DNA from: Flavobacterium arcticum
Lineage (GTDB): Bacteria > Bacteroidota > Bacteroidia > Flavobacteriales > Flavobacteriaceae
DNA length: 64,000 nucleotides
Direction of reading: 5' to 3'
Assembly: GCF_003344925.1 (NCBI RefSeq)
Contig: NZ_CP031188.1
Location: 866,501 to 930,500, forward strand
Position 1 is the first letter of the stretch. Each line of letters begins with the position of its first letter. Made by a program: the position numbers and the translations under genes. Of the stretch, positions 9,102 to 17,384 are shown in pieces. The notes beneath the pieces are model-generated. The model had not been told where the DNA came from. It worked only from the letters and a program-made list of their open reading frames with translations, and did no database searches.

Positions 9102-9419
9102 TTATAGTAATGCATCAATAGCATCAGTATAGGTTTGTTTTTGAGCAACACCTACTTGTCTGCCCACAACTTCACCATTTTGAAAAACTAATACTGTAGG
9201 TATGTTTCTTACACCATATTTTGCTGCAAATTCCTGATTAGCATCTACATCAACTTTACCTACAACAGCTTTACCTTCGTACTCTTCGCTAATTTGATCC
9301 ACTATTGGACCTACCATACGACAAGGACCACACCATGCTGCCCAAAAGTCTACTAATACTGGTTTATCTGATTTCAATACTACTTCATCAAAAGTAGCAT
9401 CTGTTATTTCTTGTGCCAT
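9102..9419 (-). CDS. trxA: Thioredoxin
   Basis: A 105-residue cytoplasmic thioredoxin with the active site W29-C30-G-P-C33 inside VDFWAAWCGPC, a cis-Pro segment RNIPTV, and the usual family length. It reduces protein disulfides (for example in ribonucleotide reductase and peroxiredoxins) using electrons from thioredoxin reductase. ATG start at 9419. A -7 box TAAATTTG (minus) lies at 9448-9455 with a TTG 23 bp further upstream, giving a leader of about 22 nt. A strong terminator follows, so the gene appears monocistronic. Confidence 0.97.
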   Translation of the reverse strand: MAQEITDATFDEVVLKSDKPVLVDFWAAWCGPCRMVGPIVDQISEEYEGKAVVGKVDVDANQEFAAKYGVRNIPTVLVFQNGEVVGRQVGVAQKQTYTDAIDALL

Positions 9420-9447
9420 AGTATATGTTCGTTTAATTTTATAAAAA

Positions 9448-9455
9448 CAAATTTA
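9448..9455 (-). promoter_or_regulatory. Candidate -7 box of trxA (TAAATTTG)
   Basis: Exact TAnnTTTG match on minus, 28 bp before the trxA ATG. A TTG lies at 9481-9479 with a 23 bp spacer, at the long end of the usual range. Confidence 0.55.
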
Positions 9456-9531
9456 AGTATTAAATTTTAATTGCACCCCAAATGGTATATTAGATTTAAC
9501 TATACATTAATAAACTAAACCTATTACAAGC

Positions 9532-12500
9532 CTAATTTAGTTTAAAATTGAGCTGTAATCGTTCTAATTCTTGCAATAATTCATTAGATATTTTTATTTT
9601 AAGCTTACGGCTTGGCATACTTAACTTAGTTACTACCTGCACATCTTCTACACTAGTCAGTACAGTATCTGTAACCTCAATAGTATCTAGTTCTCCATAT
9701 TCAGGAGTAGGCTCATTTACTGTATTAGTTATTTCTACCTGTTTAGTTATCTTCTCTAACTCCATTACCTCAAACATTACTGTATGATCTCCTCTGTTTA
9801 TATTAAACAGCTGCTGCAACCCATCAATAACATTATCTTTCAAATCATTTACCCTAAACTGAATAATTAATTTTTTAGCAAATGTAGTAAGCACGTCTTG
9901 CAAGTATTGTATTGCTATAAACTGTAGTCTTGGTTCACCGCGCTTACCTTCTTGATTTACCCAACCTTCGCGCACCATTACCTTCATATAAGTAAAGTTA
10001 TTGGCTATTAAAAAATGCCTGAACTTTAAATACTCTTCTCCATATATTCTAAACTCATGGCTTTCATCATACCCTTCTAGCGTAAAAGATGCCCAGCCTT
10101 TACCGTTTTTGGCAACCCGGTGTTGTACATCTGATATAATACCTCCGAAGGTTAAATTTTTACTTACGTGTTGTTCTAAGTTTTTAAGAGCATCTAGCCT
10201 AGAATTACAAAAATATTTCATCTCAAACTTATAATCATCAAGAGGATGCCCTGATATATATATACCTACTACCTCTTTTTCTTTAGCTAACTTCTCCATA
10301 GTATTCCACTCTTCACATGGCGGTACTACTGGCTCGGGTATTTGTACTTCGCTAGCCTCTCCAAAAAGGCTAACTTGCGATGAGTTTTCATTCTCCTGAA
10401 ACTTAGCACCATAACGAATTGCTTTTTCTAGAAAAGTACTATTCTCACCATCATCATAAAAATACTGTGCTCTATGAGTATCGTTAAAACAGTCAAAACC
10501 ACCTGCTAACGCAAGGTTTTCAAATGCTTTTTTATTGGCCGCTCTAAGATCTATTCGAGTAGCAAGGTCAAATATCGATTTATATTTCCCTGTTTTTCTC
10601 CCTTCCACAATGGTGTTTACGGCTCCAGAACCTACACCTTTAATAGCCCCCATACCAAAACGAACTGCATTTTGATCGTTAACGGTGAATTTATAGAACG
10701 ACTCATTTACATCAGGACCTAGCACTTCTAGCCCCATACGTTTACATTCTTCCATAAAGAAGGTTACCTGCTTAATATCGTTCATATTATTAGACAGTAC
10801 CGCAGCCATATACTCAGCAGGATAATGTGCTTTTAAGTAAGCTGTTTGGTATGCTATCCAAGCATAACATGTAGAGTGCGATTTATTAAAGGCATAACTC
10901 GCAAAGGCTTCCCAGTCTTTCCAAATTTTTTCAAGAACGGTAGCATCATGACCTTTTGCTTCTGCCTGCGCTATAAACTGAGGCTTCATTTTATCTAGTA
11001 CCGCCTTTTGTTTTTTACCCATTGCTTTTCGCAAAACATCGGCTTCACCTTTAGTAAAGTCTGCAAGTTTTTGCGATAATAGCATCACCTGCTCTTGGTA
11101 TACTGTAATACCATAGGTCTCTTTTAAATATTCTTCGCAGGCATCTAGGTCATACTTTATTTCTTCTTCTCCATTTTTTCTTCTTACAAAGCTCGGTATA
11201 TACTCTAGAGGCCCTGGTCTATATAATGCATTCATGGCAATAAGGTCACCAAATACAGTAGGCTTCAAGTCTTTCATGTATTTTTGCATACCTGGCGACT
11301 CATACTGAAATATCCCTACTGTTTCTCCTCGCTGGAAAAGCTCATACGTTTTCACGTCATCTATAGGAAACTCATCTGGATTAAGATCTATATTCCTCTT
11401 ATATTTTACCAGTTTTACAGTGTCTTTTATAAGAGTTAATGTTTTCAACCCTAAAAAGTCCATTTTTAATAATCCCGCACTCTCTACTACCGAGTTATCA
11501 AACTGGGTAACATATAAATCAGAATCTTTAGCCAAAGCTACGGGTACAAAATTGGTAATATCATCGGGTGTAATAATTACACCACAAGCATGTATTCCAG
11601 TATTTCTTAACGACCCTTCTAACACCTTTGCTTGCTGTATTGTTTCGCCCCCTAAATCATCTGCTTTAGCCATTGCGAATAGTTCTTGTACTTTTTCGAA
11701 CTCTTCAGACCGAAGTGCACCTCGCAAAGCTGCATCATCTAGCTTAAACATCTTAGCCAGTTTCATGTTTGGTATTAACTTGGCTATTTTATCGGCTTCA
11801 AACAATGGTAAATCAAGCACCCTAGCAGTATCTCTTATAGATGACTTTGCCGCCATAGTACCATAAGTAATAATTTGGGCTACTTGATTAGCTCCATACT
11901 TATTGATAACATAGTCCATAACACGTCCACGTCCTTCGTCATCAAAATCAATATCAATATCGGGCATCGACACACGATCTGGATTAAGGAAACGCTCAAA
12001 AAGCAAATCGTACTTAATAGGGTCTATATTGGTAATCCATAAACAGTAAGCAACCACAGATCCTGCTGCCGACCCTCTACCTGGCCCTACAGACACATCG
12101 AGCTCTCTAGCTTTTGCAATGAAGTCTTGCACAATAAGAAAGTACCCCGGATAACCTGTATTTTCTATCGTTTTTAACTCAAAATCGAGTCGTTCTCTTA
12201 TTTCATCGGTTATTTCACCATAACGTTTTTTAGCCCCTTGGTAAGTAAGATGATTTAAAAATTTATTTTCTCCTCGCTTACCTTCATCTTCATTATCTTC
12301 TGCGACTAAAAACTCTTCGGGTATATCAAACTTAGGTAGTAAAACATCGCGGTATAACGAGTAAATTTCTATCTTATCTACTATTTCTTGTGTATTTACA
12401 ATCGCATCAGGCACATCTTCGAAAAGGCTCTTCATTTCCTCACCCGACTTAAAATAATACTCCTCGTTAGGCAATCCATAACGAAAACCACGTCCTCTAC

Positions 12501-14025
12501 CTTTTGGTGTAGAGAGTTTTTCGCCATCTTTTACACAAAGCAAAATATCATGTGCATGAGCATTTTCTTTATCTATATAATAGGTATTATTAGTCGCTAT
12601 AAGCTTTACATCATGTTTTCTCGCAAGAGTAATAAGCGATTGGTTTACTCTGTTTTCGTCTTCTTGCCCATGACGCATTAACTCGATATAGAAATCTTCG
12701 CCAAAGGTTTTCTTCCACCATAGCAATGCTTCCTCTGCTTGGTTTTCTCCAATATTAAGTACCTTGTTAGGTATCTCTCCATACAAGTTACCCGAAAGCA
12801 CTATAATATCTTCTTTATATTGCTCTATTACTTTTTTATCTATTCTTGGCACATAATAAAAACCATCTGTATAGGCTATAGAAGACATTTTTGCTAGGTT
12901 ATGGTACCCTTTTTTATTCTTAGCTAAAAGCACAATTTGATAGCCATTATCTTTTCGCGTTTTGTCTTTATGGTTCTCACATACAAAAAACTCACAACCA
13001 ACAATTGGTTTAATAATAACCTCTTGCGGCTCTTCTCCGTTTTCTAGTGCTTCTTTATTTTTGGCTTCTGCTTCTTTGTTATGATTAAGTACTCCACTTA
13101 CAAAATGAAAAGCCCCCATCATATTGGCATGATCTGTCATAGCAACAGCAGGCATTTTATACTTAGCTGCTGCATTAACTAAAGCTGGTACTGATATAGT
13201 AGATTGTAATACTGAAAATTGAGTATGGTTATGCAAGTGAACAAAATCTACTTCTTTAAGTTCTTCTTTTGCCTCCTCCGAAGGCGCCTCTGGAGCATCT
13301 ACTGATTTTAGCTTTTCGAGACGCTTACGTATTGCATCTGAAGCGGCTTTAAGGTTAATATGTTTTAACCCTATTAACTGAATAGTCTGCGGATTACTTT
13401 CTTTAAAATCATGAAAATAAGTAGGTGGTACATCGAGCTGTTCATGAGTATACACCTCTCGCTTTACAAGTTCTAGAAAACAACGTGTGGTAGCCTCTAC
13501 ATCGGCAGTAGCATTATGAGCCTCGGCAAAAGGCTCGCCAAAAAGATATTGGTGTAACTCTGTAAGTGTAGGTAGCTTAAACCTACCGCCACGTCCTCCT
13601 GGCAGCCGTAACATCTCGGCTGTGGTTTCGGTACAGGTATCAAGAACTTTCATTGTAGCGAGTGGACTTTGAGTACTATAACGATGAAACTCAGAGCCCA
13701 TAATATTTACATCAAAGCCTACATTTTGCCCTACTATAAATTTAGATTTAGAAAGGGCTTCATTAAACTTTTTAAGGGCTTCTTGAATAGGTATCCCCTC
13801 CTGAACAGCTAGCTCTGTAGAGATGCCGTGTATACGCTCAGCATCATATGGTATATTAAAACCGTCAGGGCTTATAATATAATCTTGATGCTCTATAAGT
13901 CTGCCCATCTCATCATGAAGCTGCCAAGCTATTTGTATACAACGCGGCCAGTTATCAGTATCAGTAATAGGAGCATCCCATCGTTTGGGCAACCCAGTTG
14001 TTTCGGTGTCAAATATCAGGTACAT
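9532..14025 (-). CDS. dnaE: DNA polymerase III alpha subunit with N-terminal DnaQ-like 3'-5' exonuclease
   Basis: A 1497-residue replicative polymerase. Residues 1 to about 190 are a DEDD exonuclease domain opening with FDTETTG, so D6 and E8 are the first metal ligands. From about 257 the PHP domain begins (VDFVHLHNHTQFS). The polymerase core carries PDIDIDFDDEGRGR near residue 685 with the catalytic aspartates. Helix-hairpin-helix, OB-fold and C-terminal regions follow. The extra 240 or so residues over a standard DnaE are the fused proofreading domain, an arrangement common in Bacteroidota. ATG at 14025. A promoter candidate at 14081-14088 would put a hairpin at the very 5' end of the mRNA. 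Confidence 0.95.
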   Translation of the reverse strand: MYLIFDTETTGLPKRWDAPITDTDNWPRCIQIAWQLHDEMGRLIEHQDYIISPDGFNIPYDAERIHGISTELAVQEGIPIQEALKKFNEALSKSKFIVGQNVGFDVNIMGSEFHRYSTQSPLATMKVLDTCTETTAEMLRLPGGRGGRFKLPTLTELHQYLFGEPFAEAHNATADVEATTRCFLELVKREVYTHEQLDVPPTYFHDFKESNPQTIQLIGLKHINLKAASDAIRKRLEKLKSVDAPEAPSEEAKEELKEVDFVHLHNHTQFSVLQSTISVPALVNAAAKYKMPAVAMTDHANMMGAFHFVSGVLNHNKEAEAKNKEALENGEEPQEVIIKPIVGCEFFVCENHKDKTRKDNGYQIVLLAKNKKGYHNLAKMSSIAYTDGFYYVPRIDKKVIEQYKEDIIVLSGNLYGEIPNKVLNIGENQAEEALLWWKKTFGEDFYIELMRHGQEDENRVNQSLITLARKHDVKLIATNNTYYIDKENAHAHDILLCVKDGEKLSTPKGRGRGFRYGLPNEEYYFKSGEEMKSLFEDVPDAIVNTQEIVDKIEIYSLYRDVLLPKFDIPEEFLVAEDNEDEGKRGENKFLNHLTYQGAKKRYGEITDEIRERLDFELKTIENTGYPGYFLIVQDFIAKARELDVSVGPGRGSAAGSVVAYCLWITNIDPIKYDLLFERFLNPDRVSMPDIDIDFDDEGRGRVMDYVINKYGANQVAQIITYGTMAAKSSIRDTARVLDLPLFEADKIAKLIPNMKLAKMFKLDDAALRGALRSEEFEKVQELFAMAKADDLGGETIQQAKVLEGSLRNTGIHACGVIITPDDITNFVPVALAKDSDLYVTQFDNSVVESAGLLKMDFLGLKTLTLIKDTVKLVKYKRNIDLNPDEFPIDDVKTYELFQRGETVGIFQYESPGMQKYMKDLKPTVFGDLIAMNALYRPGPLEYIPSFVRRKNGEEEIKYDLDACEEYLKETYGITVYQEQVMLLSQKLADFTKGEADVLRKAMGKKQKAVLDKMKPQFIAQAEAKGHDATVLEKIWKDWEAFASYAFNKSHSTCYAWIAYQTAYLKAHYPAEYMAAVLSNNMNDIKQVTFFMEECKRMGLEVLGPDVNESFYKFTVNDQNAVRFGMGAIKGVGSGAVNTIVEGRKTGKYKSIFDLATRIDLRAANKKAFENLALAGGFDCFNDTHRAQYFYDDGENSTFLEKAIRYGAKFQENENSSQVSLFGEASEVQIPEPVVPPCEEWNTMEKLAKEKEVVGIYISGHPLDDYKFEMKYFCNSRLDALKNLEQHVSKNLTFGGIISDVQHRVAKNGKGWASFTLEGYDESHEFRIYGEEYLKFRHFLIANNFTYMKVMVREGWVNQEGKRGEPRLQFIAIQYLQDVLTTFAKKLIIQFRVNDLKDNVIDGLQQLFNINRGDHTVMFEVMELEKITKQVEITNTVNEPTPEYGELDTIEVTDTVLTSVEDVQVVTKLSMPSRKLKIKISNELLQELERLQLNFKLN

Positions 14026-14080
14026 AACAAACTTAGGATTTGGAGATTAAAAAAGAAATGCATCGGAGAGATGCATATTT

Positions 14081-14088
14081 CAAAAATA
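14081..14088 (-). promoter_or_regulatory. Candidate -7 box of dnaE (TATTTTTG)
   Basis: TAnnTTTG match on minus with a TTG 23 bp upstream (14114-14112). The predicted start falls at about 14075, where a 7-bp stem ATGCATC/GATGCAT (14058-14064 with 14070-14076) begins. The leader would be about 50 nt. Another TAnnTTTG at 14028-14035 is too close to the ATG to serve. Confidence 0.45.
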
Positions 14089-14130
14089 CAATATTTTTTA
14101 CGTTTTTTCAGCAACCTTTTATTAACAAAA

Positions 14131-14152
14131 AAAACCACCCGAAGGTGGTTTT
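14131..14152 (-). terminator. Terminator of the RRM gene
   Basis: Nine-pair stem AAAACCACC/GGTGGTTTT with, on minus, a stable TTCG tetraloop, followed by a T-run. The A/T flanks would allow action on both strands. Confidence 0.88.
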
Positions 14153-14174
14153 TATAATTTTTTGCCGATATATA

Positions 14175-14537
14175 TTAATATCCACCACGGTTGCCACCGC
14201 CGTTACCACCTCGGTAACCGCCACCACCACCGCCGCGGTTGTTATCTCTGCTAAAATTACGGTTGCCACCACCAGCACTTCTCCTATCACCTTCCGGTCT
14301 CGGTTCAGATTTGTTGACAACAATTGTTCTTCCCTGAACAGTAGCTCCATTCAGTTCATCGATAGCCTTTTGGGCCTCGTCGTCGTTTGGCATCTCTACG
14401 AAACCAAAACCTTTACTTCTACCAGTAAACTTATCTGTAATAATTTTTACAGAATCAACTGGTCCATAAGCCTCAAAAGACTCTCTTAAATCTGCTTCCT
14501 CAATACTAAAAGGAAGACTTCCAACAAATATATTCAT
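14175..14537 (-). CDS. RRM-domain RNA-binding protein with RGG-type Gly/Arg tail
   Basis: A 120-residue protein of one RNA-recognition motif plus a Gly-rich tail. RNP2 is IFVGSL (residues 3-8) and RNP1 is KGFGFVEM (42-49), so the aromatic RNA-contacting residues are intact. Residues from about 85 form RGGGGGGYRGG-type repeats. Such proteins are abundant in Bacteroidota, which generally lack Hfq, and act as global post-transcriptional regulators or cold-response RNA chaperones. The start is the ATG at 14537; a longer frame to 14585 uses a non-ATG codon and would cover the -7 box at 14583-14590. The leader contains an AATGCA/TGCATT inverted repeat. Own promoter and terminator. Confidence 0.93.
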   Translation of the reverse strand: MNIFVGSLPFSIEEADLRESFEAYGPVDSVKIITDKFTGRSKGFGFVEMPNDDEAQKAIDELNGATVQGRTIVVNKSEPRPEGDRRSAGGGNRNFSRDNNRGGGGGGYRGGNGGGNRGGY

Positions 14538-14582
14538 AAAAAAAAAATTGAATGCAATTATAACTGCATTGATGTTACAGTA

Positions 14583-14590
14583 CAAATGTA
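14583..14590 (-). promoter_or_regulatory. -7 box of the RRM gene (TACATTTG)
   Basis: Exact TAnnTTTG on minus. Predicted start near 14576 gives a leader of about 40 nt with an inverted repeat at 14551-14570. The nearest TTG is only 14 bp upstream, too short for a standard -33 element. Confidence 0.55.
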
Positions 14591-14656
14591 CTCTTATTTA
14601 TCTACAAAAAGCTGTTTTATTGATAATTAATATTATAGTAATATAAAACTAACAAA

Positions 14657-14678
14657 AAGCCCTGCATAAACAGGGCTT
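14657..14678 (-). terminator. Terminator of the 14.7 kb lipoprotein gene
   Basis: Stem AAGCCCTG/CAGGGCTT (14657-14664 with 14671-14678), six-base loop, T-run on the minus side. Confidence 0.85.
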
Positions 14679-14704
14679 AAATATTTTTTTCAGTAATCTA
14701 TTTC

Positions 14705-15181
14705 TTAAGGAGCTGCCTGAATAGGTACTTTATAGAAAAACCCATTTTGAAAATTCACTAATTCTCCAAATTCATCAGAGGCATTAAAACGGAAAGTACC
14801 CGTAATATACCCTTTTGTAATATCTGTTTCTATTGGGTTGTCGCTAATTTCGATAAGCCCATCTCCTAGGTCAGTACCAGTTTGATAATCGTATGACAAA
14901 CCATCTGCATTAAGCGAATAAGTAGCCTTATTAACTTCATTAACCCCTAACTGAAAAGACATACCTGGTGTAGAAGATACTGTTTTTAACACTACCGTCT
15001 CGAAACCATTAGTAGCCTCTATAGTAAGAGAACCGCCACCACCTAATATAGCCCTATACTCTGTTGCTTTCCACAATTCATTATCTTTTAAACCTTGAAC
15101 CGCAGGAGTATTGAATTGTATATCTTCTTCACATGAGCTAAAAGCCACCAACAACACTAAAAGTGATAAAAATTTTTTCAT
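14705..15181 (-). CDS. Lipoprotein resembling the DUF6252 family
   Basis: A 158-residue protein with a lipoprotein signal peptide ending AFSSC (C17), followed by Glu-Glu-Asp. The rest is rich in beta strands, beginning WKATEYRAILGGGG and ending with a conserved-looking GTFRFNASDEFGELVNFQNG segment, a pattern typical of DUF6252 lipoproteins of Bacteroidota. The function of that family is not known to me. The negatively charged residues right after the Cys are consistent with a Bacteroidota lipoprotein export signal for the cell surface, but this is inference. Monocistronic, between the RRM gene and divergent rpsP, with its own terminator. Confidence 0.7.
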   Translation of the reverse strand: MKKFLSLLVLLVAFSSCEEDIQFNTPAVQGLKDNELWKATEYRAILGGGGSLTIEATNGFETVVLKTVSSTPGMSFQLGVNEVNKATYSLNADGLSYDYQTGTDLGDGLIEISDNPIETDITKGYITGTFRFNASDEFGELVNFQNGFFYKVPIQAAP

Positions 15182-15356
15182 TATTATATAGTTAGGAAAA
15201 GGTAAACCAAATTTTTACAACGACAAAAATAGTTTTTTATGGTATAAATCCTAATATAAATAATAGAAATCATAATAAAAATTAACAATCTGCCACATTC
15301 CAATCATAAAAAATATTAAATTCTTTTATTTAAAACGCAAGTACAATAAACTTTCT

Positions 15357-15364
15357 TATATTTG
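15357..15364 (+). promoter_or_regulatory. -7 box of rpsP (TATATTTG)
   Basis: Exact TAnnTTTG match 50 bp before the rpsP ATG. The predicted leader starts near 15371 and contains a hairpin GAGGT/ACCTC (15380-15384 with 15390-15394). No clear -33 TTG. Confidence 0.55.
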
Positions 15365-15413
15365 CCAACTTAATTAACAGAGGTCGGGAACCTCAAAATT
15401 TAATCTAAAGATT

Positions 15414-15965
15414 ATGCCTGTAAAAATCAGATTACAAAGACACGGTAAAAAAGGAAAACCTTTTTACTGGGTAGTAGCGGCAGACAGCCGTTCTAAAAGA
15501 GATGGTAAATTTCTTGAAAAACTAGGAACTTACAATCCTAACACTAACCCTGCAACTATAGACTTAAACCTTGATACTACTGTACAGTGGTTACACAATG
15601 GTGCACAGCCTACAGATACTGCAAAAGCTATCCTTTCTTACAAAGGTGCATTACTTAAACATCATCTTGATGGTGGTGTGCGTAAAGGTGCTCTTACACA
15701 AGAACAGGCTGACGCTAAACTTGCAGCATGGATGGAAGAGAAAGCAACAAAAGTAGACGCTAAGAAAGAAGGTCTTAGTAATGCTGATGCTGAAGCAAGA
15801 GCAAAAGCACTTGCTGCTGAGAAGAAAGTTAATGATGATCGTGTTGCTGCTGCTAAAAAAGCTGAAGCTGACGCTATTGCTGCTGAAGCTCCTGCTGAAA
15901 GCGAAGAAGCTGCTACTGAAGAGCCAACAGCTACAGAAGAAAACAACGAGGAAACTCAAGCTTAA
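15414..15965 (+). CDS. rpsP: 30S ribosomal protein S16 with long acidic/Ala-rich C-terminal extension
   Basis: Residues 1 to about 80 are standard S16 (MPVKIRLQRHGKKGKPFYW, then KLGTYNP), a small-subunit assembly protein. The remaining 100 or so residues are an Ala/Glu/Lys-rich, probably helical and partly disordered tail, so the protein is 183 residues against about 80-90 in E. coli. Tails of this type are seen in S16 of other Bacteroidota. ATG start. First gene of rpsP-rimM, followed by a TrmN6-like gene in the place where many bacteria have trmD. A leader hairpin precedes it. The repetitive GCT/GAA codons of the tail produce long spurious open frames on both strands. Confidence 0.96.
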   Translation: MPVKIRLQRHGKKGKPFYWVVAADSRSKRDGKFLEKLGTYNPNTNPATIDLNLDTTVQWLHNGAQPTDTAKAILSYKGALLKHHLDGGVRKGALTQEQADAKLAAWMEEKATKVDAKKEGLSNADAEARAKALAAEKKVNDDRVAAAKKAEADAIAAEAPAESEEAATEEPTATEENNEETQA

Positions 15966-15980
15966 TTTTAAATTAGCGAT

Positions 15981-16508
15981 ATGCGCAAAGAAGATTGTTT
16001 CTACTTAGGTAAAATCGCTAAAAAATTCAGCTTTAAGGGTGAAGTTCTAATATACTTAGATACTGATGAACCCGAATTGTATGAAAACATGGAATCAGTG
16101 TTTGTTGAGGTCAACAAACACTTGGTTCCATTTTTTATTATAAGTAGCTCATTACACAAAAACAGTTTTTTAAGAGTACGCTTCGAAGACATCGATAATG
16201 AGGAAGAAGCTGACAACATAATGAACAATGAGGTTTACCTACCTTTAACAGAGCTACCTGAACTAGAAGGAAATCAGTTTTATTTTCACGAAATTATAGA
16301 TTACGCTGTAGAAGACGAACGTCTTGGCGATATAGGTAACATTGTTGGCATTAATGATAGTTCTGCACAACCTCTTTTTGAAATAAAAAAAGGTAACATC
16401 GAAATATTAGTGCCCATGATAGACGATTTTATTGTAAAAATAGATCGCGAAAATAAAAAAGTAATCCTCGATACTCCCGAAGGATTAGTAGATTTATACC
16501 TTGAGTAA
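15981..16508 (+). CDS. rimM: Ribosome maturation factor RimM
   Basis: A 175-residue protein with the RimM N-terminal beta-barrel (starts CFYLGKIAKKFSFKGEVLIY) and a C-terminal PRC-barrel segment (FYFHEIIDYAVED ... LVPMIDDFIVKID). RimM binds S19 in the 30S head and helps 16S rRNA maturation. It starts with ATG 15 bp after the rpsP stop, so the two are surely co-transcribed, the usual arrangement of these genes. Length is normal for the family. Confidence 0.95.
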   Translation: MRKEDCFYLGKIAKKFSFKGEVLIYLDTDEPELYENMESVFVEVNKHLVPFFIISSSLHKNSFLRVRFEDIDNEEEADNIMNNEVYLPLTELPELEGNQFYFHEIIDYAVEDERLGDIGNIVGINDSSAQPLFEIKKGNIEILVPMIDDFIVKIDRENKKVILDTPEGLVDLYLE

Positions 16509-16562
16509 CAAAACCACTACGTAGTTTTATATTTAAGTAAAAAATCTAAAAAAAGTCCTTAT

Positions 16563-17282
16563 ATGTCCATTTTCAAGTTTAAAGAATTTAGCATACAACA
16601 AGATAAATGTGCTATGAAAGTAGGCACAGATGGTGTTTTATTAGGCACATGGACTTCTACAAACCATAGCCCTAATAGTATATTAGATATTGGCACAGGC
16701 ACAGGTCTTATAGCACTTATGCTTGCACAACGAAGTAATGCTGAACAGATTGATGCTATTGAAATTGATGATGATACCTACGAGCAGGCAGTAGATAACT
16801 TTGAGAATAGTCCTTGGGGCGATCGCCTTTTTTGTTATCATGCAGGACTAGATGAGTTTGTTGAAGAGATGCAAGATGAAGAAGAGTATGACCTGATTAT
16901 CTCTAACCCTCCATTTTATAGCGAAGATTTTACTACAGGTAATGAACAACGGGACAAAGCTCGATTTAATACCTCTATGCCTTTTGATGAACTTGCCGAA
17001 GCAGCAGCATTATTATTATCTCGCGATGGAATATTTACTGTAATATTACCCTATAAAGAAGAAGAAAACTTTATTTCTATTGCTGCGCAATTCTCCTTAT
17101 TTGTTTTTAAAATAACACGAGTAAAAGGCACGCCAGAAACGGAAATCAAGCGAAGTTTAATTGCTTTTAAAAAGCAGGAAACAGAAATAGTTAAGATAGA
17201 CGAGCTAATTATAGAAATTGCTCGCCATCAATACACTCCTGAATATATAGCGTTAACTAAGGATTTTTATTTGAAAATGTAG
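16563..17282 (+). CDS. trmN6: tRNA1(Val) (adenine37-N6)-methyltransferase, TrmN6/YfiC-like
   Basis: A 239-residue class I SAM-dependent methyltransferase. Motif I is LDIGTGTGLI (residues 41-50) and the catalytic NPPF motif of N6-adenine methyltransferases is N115-P-P-F118 in LIISNPPFYSEDF. The N-terminal FKFKEFSIQQDKCAMKVGTDGVLLG segment is the signature of the YfiC family, which methylates A37 of valine tRNA in E. coli. The substrate here is inferred from the family. It follows rimM by 54 bp in the same direction and may be part of its operon, occupying the position trmD has in proteobacteria. Confidence 0.87.
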   Translation: MSIFKFKEFSIQQDKCAMKVGTDGVLLGTWTSTNHSPNSILDIGTGTGLIALMLAQRSNAEQIDAIEIDDDTYEQAVDNFENSPWGDRLFCYHAGLDEFVEEMQDEEEYDLIISNPPFYSEDFTTGNEQRDKARFNTSMPFDELAEAAALLLSRDGIFTVILPYKEEENFISIAAQFSLFVFKITRVKGTPETEIKRSLIAFKKQETEIVKIDELIIEIARHQYTPEYIALTKDFYLKM

Positions 17283-17331
17283 TTTTATCACCACACCTTA
17301 CACTATTGCTAAAAATCACAACAAATTTTTA

Positions 17332-17361
17332 TTGATTTGTTAAGTTTCTTCTTTACTTTTG
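17332..17361 (+). promoter_or_regulatory. Complete promoter of the acyl-CoA dehydrogenase gene
   Basis: TTG at 17332-17334, a 19 bp spacer, then TACTTTTG at 17354-17361. This is a complete Bacteroidota TTG-N19-TAnnTTTG promoter, 23 bp before the ATG at 17385. It rules out the upstream in-frame TTG at 17337 as a start. Confidence 0.75.
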
Positions 17362-17384
17362 TTCCTACTAAAAATAAAGATAAC

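Noticed and set aside
12388-12681. Frames within dnaE and leuS on the plus strand
   Set aside because: Antisense shadows of long well-identified genes; hydrophobic, Lys/Ile-rich composition typical of complementary AT-rich coding DNA.
14040-14489. Open frames opposite the RRM gene
   Set aside because: Generated by the Gly-rich repeat codons on the other strand; they cross the terminator at 14131-14152.
15651-16008. Several long open frames on both strands over the 3' half of rpsP
   Set aside because: They come from the repetitive GCT/GAA/AAA codons of the S16 tail and lack start signals.
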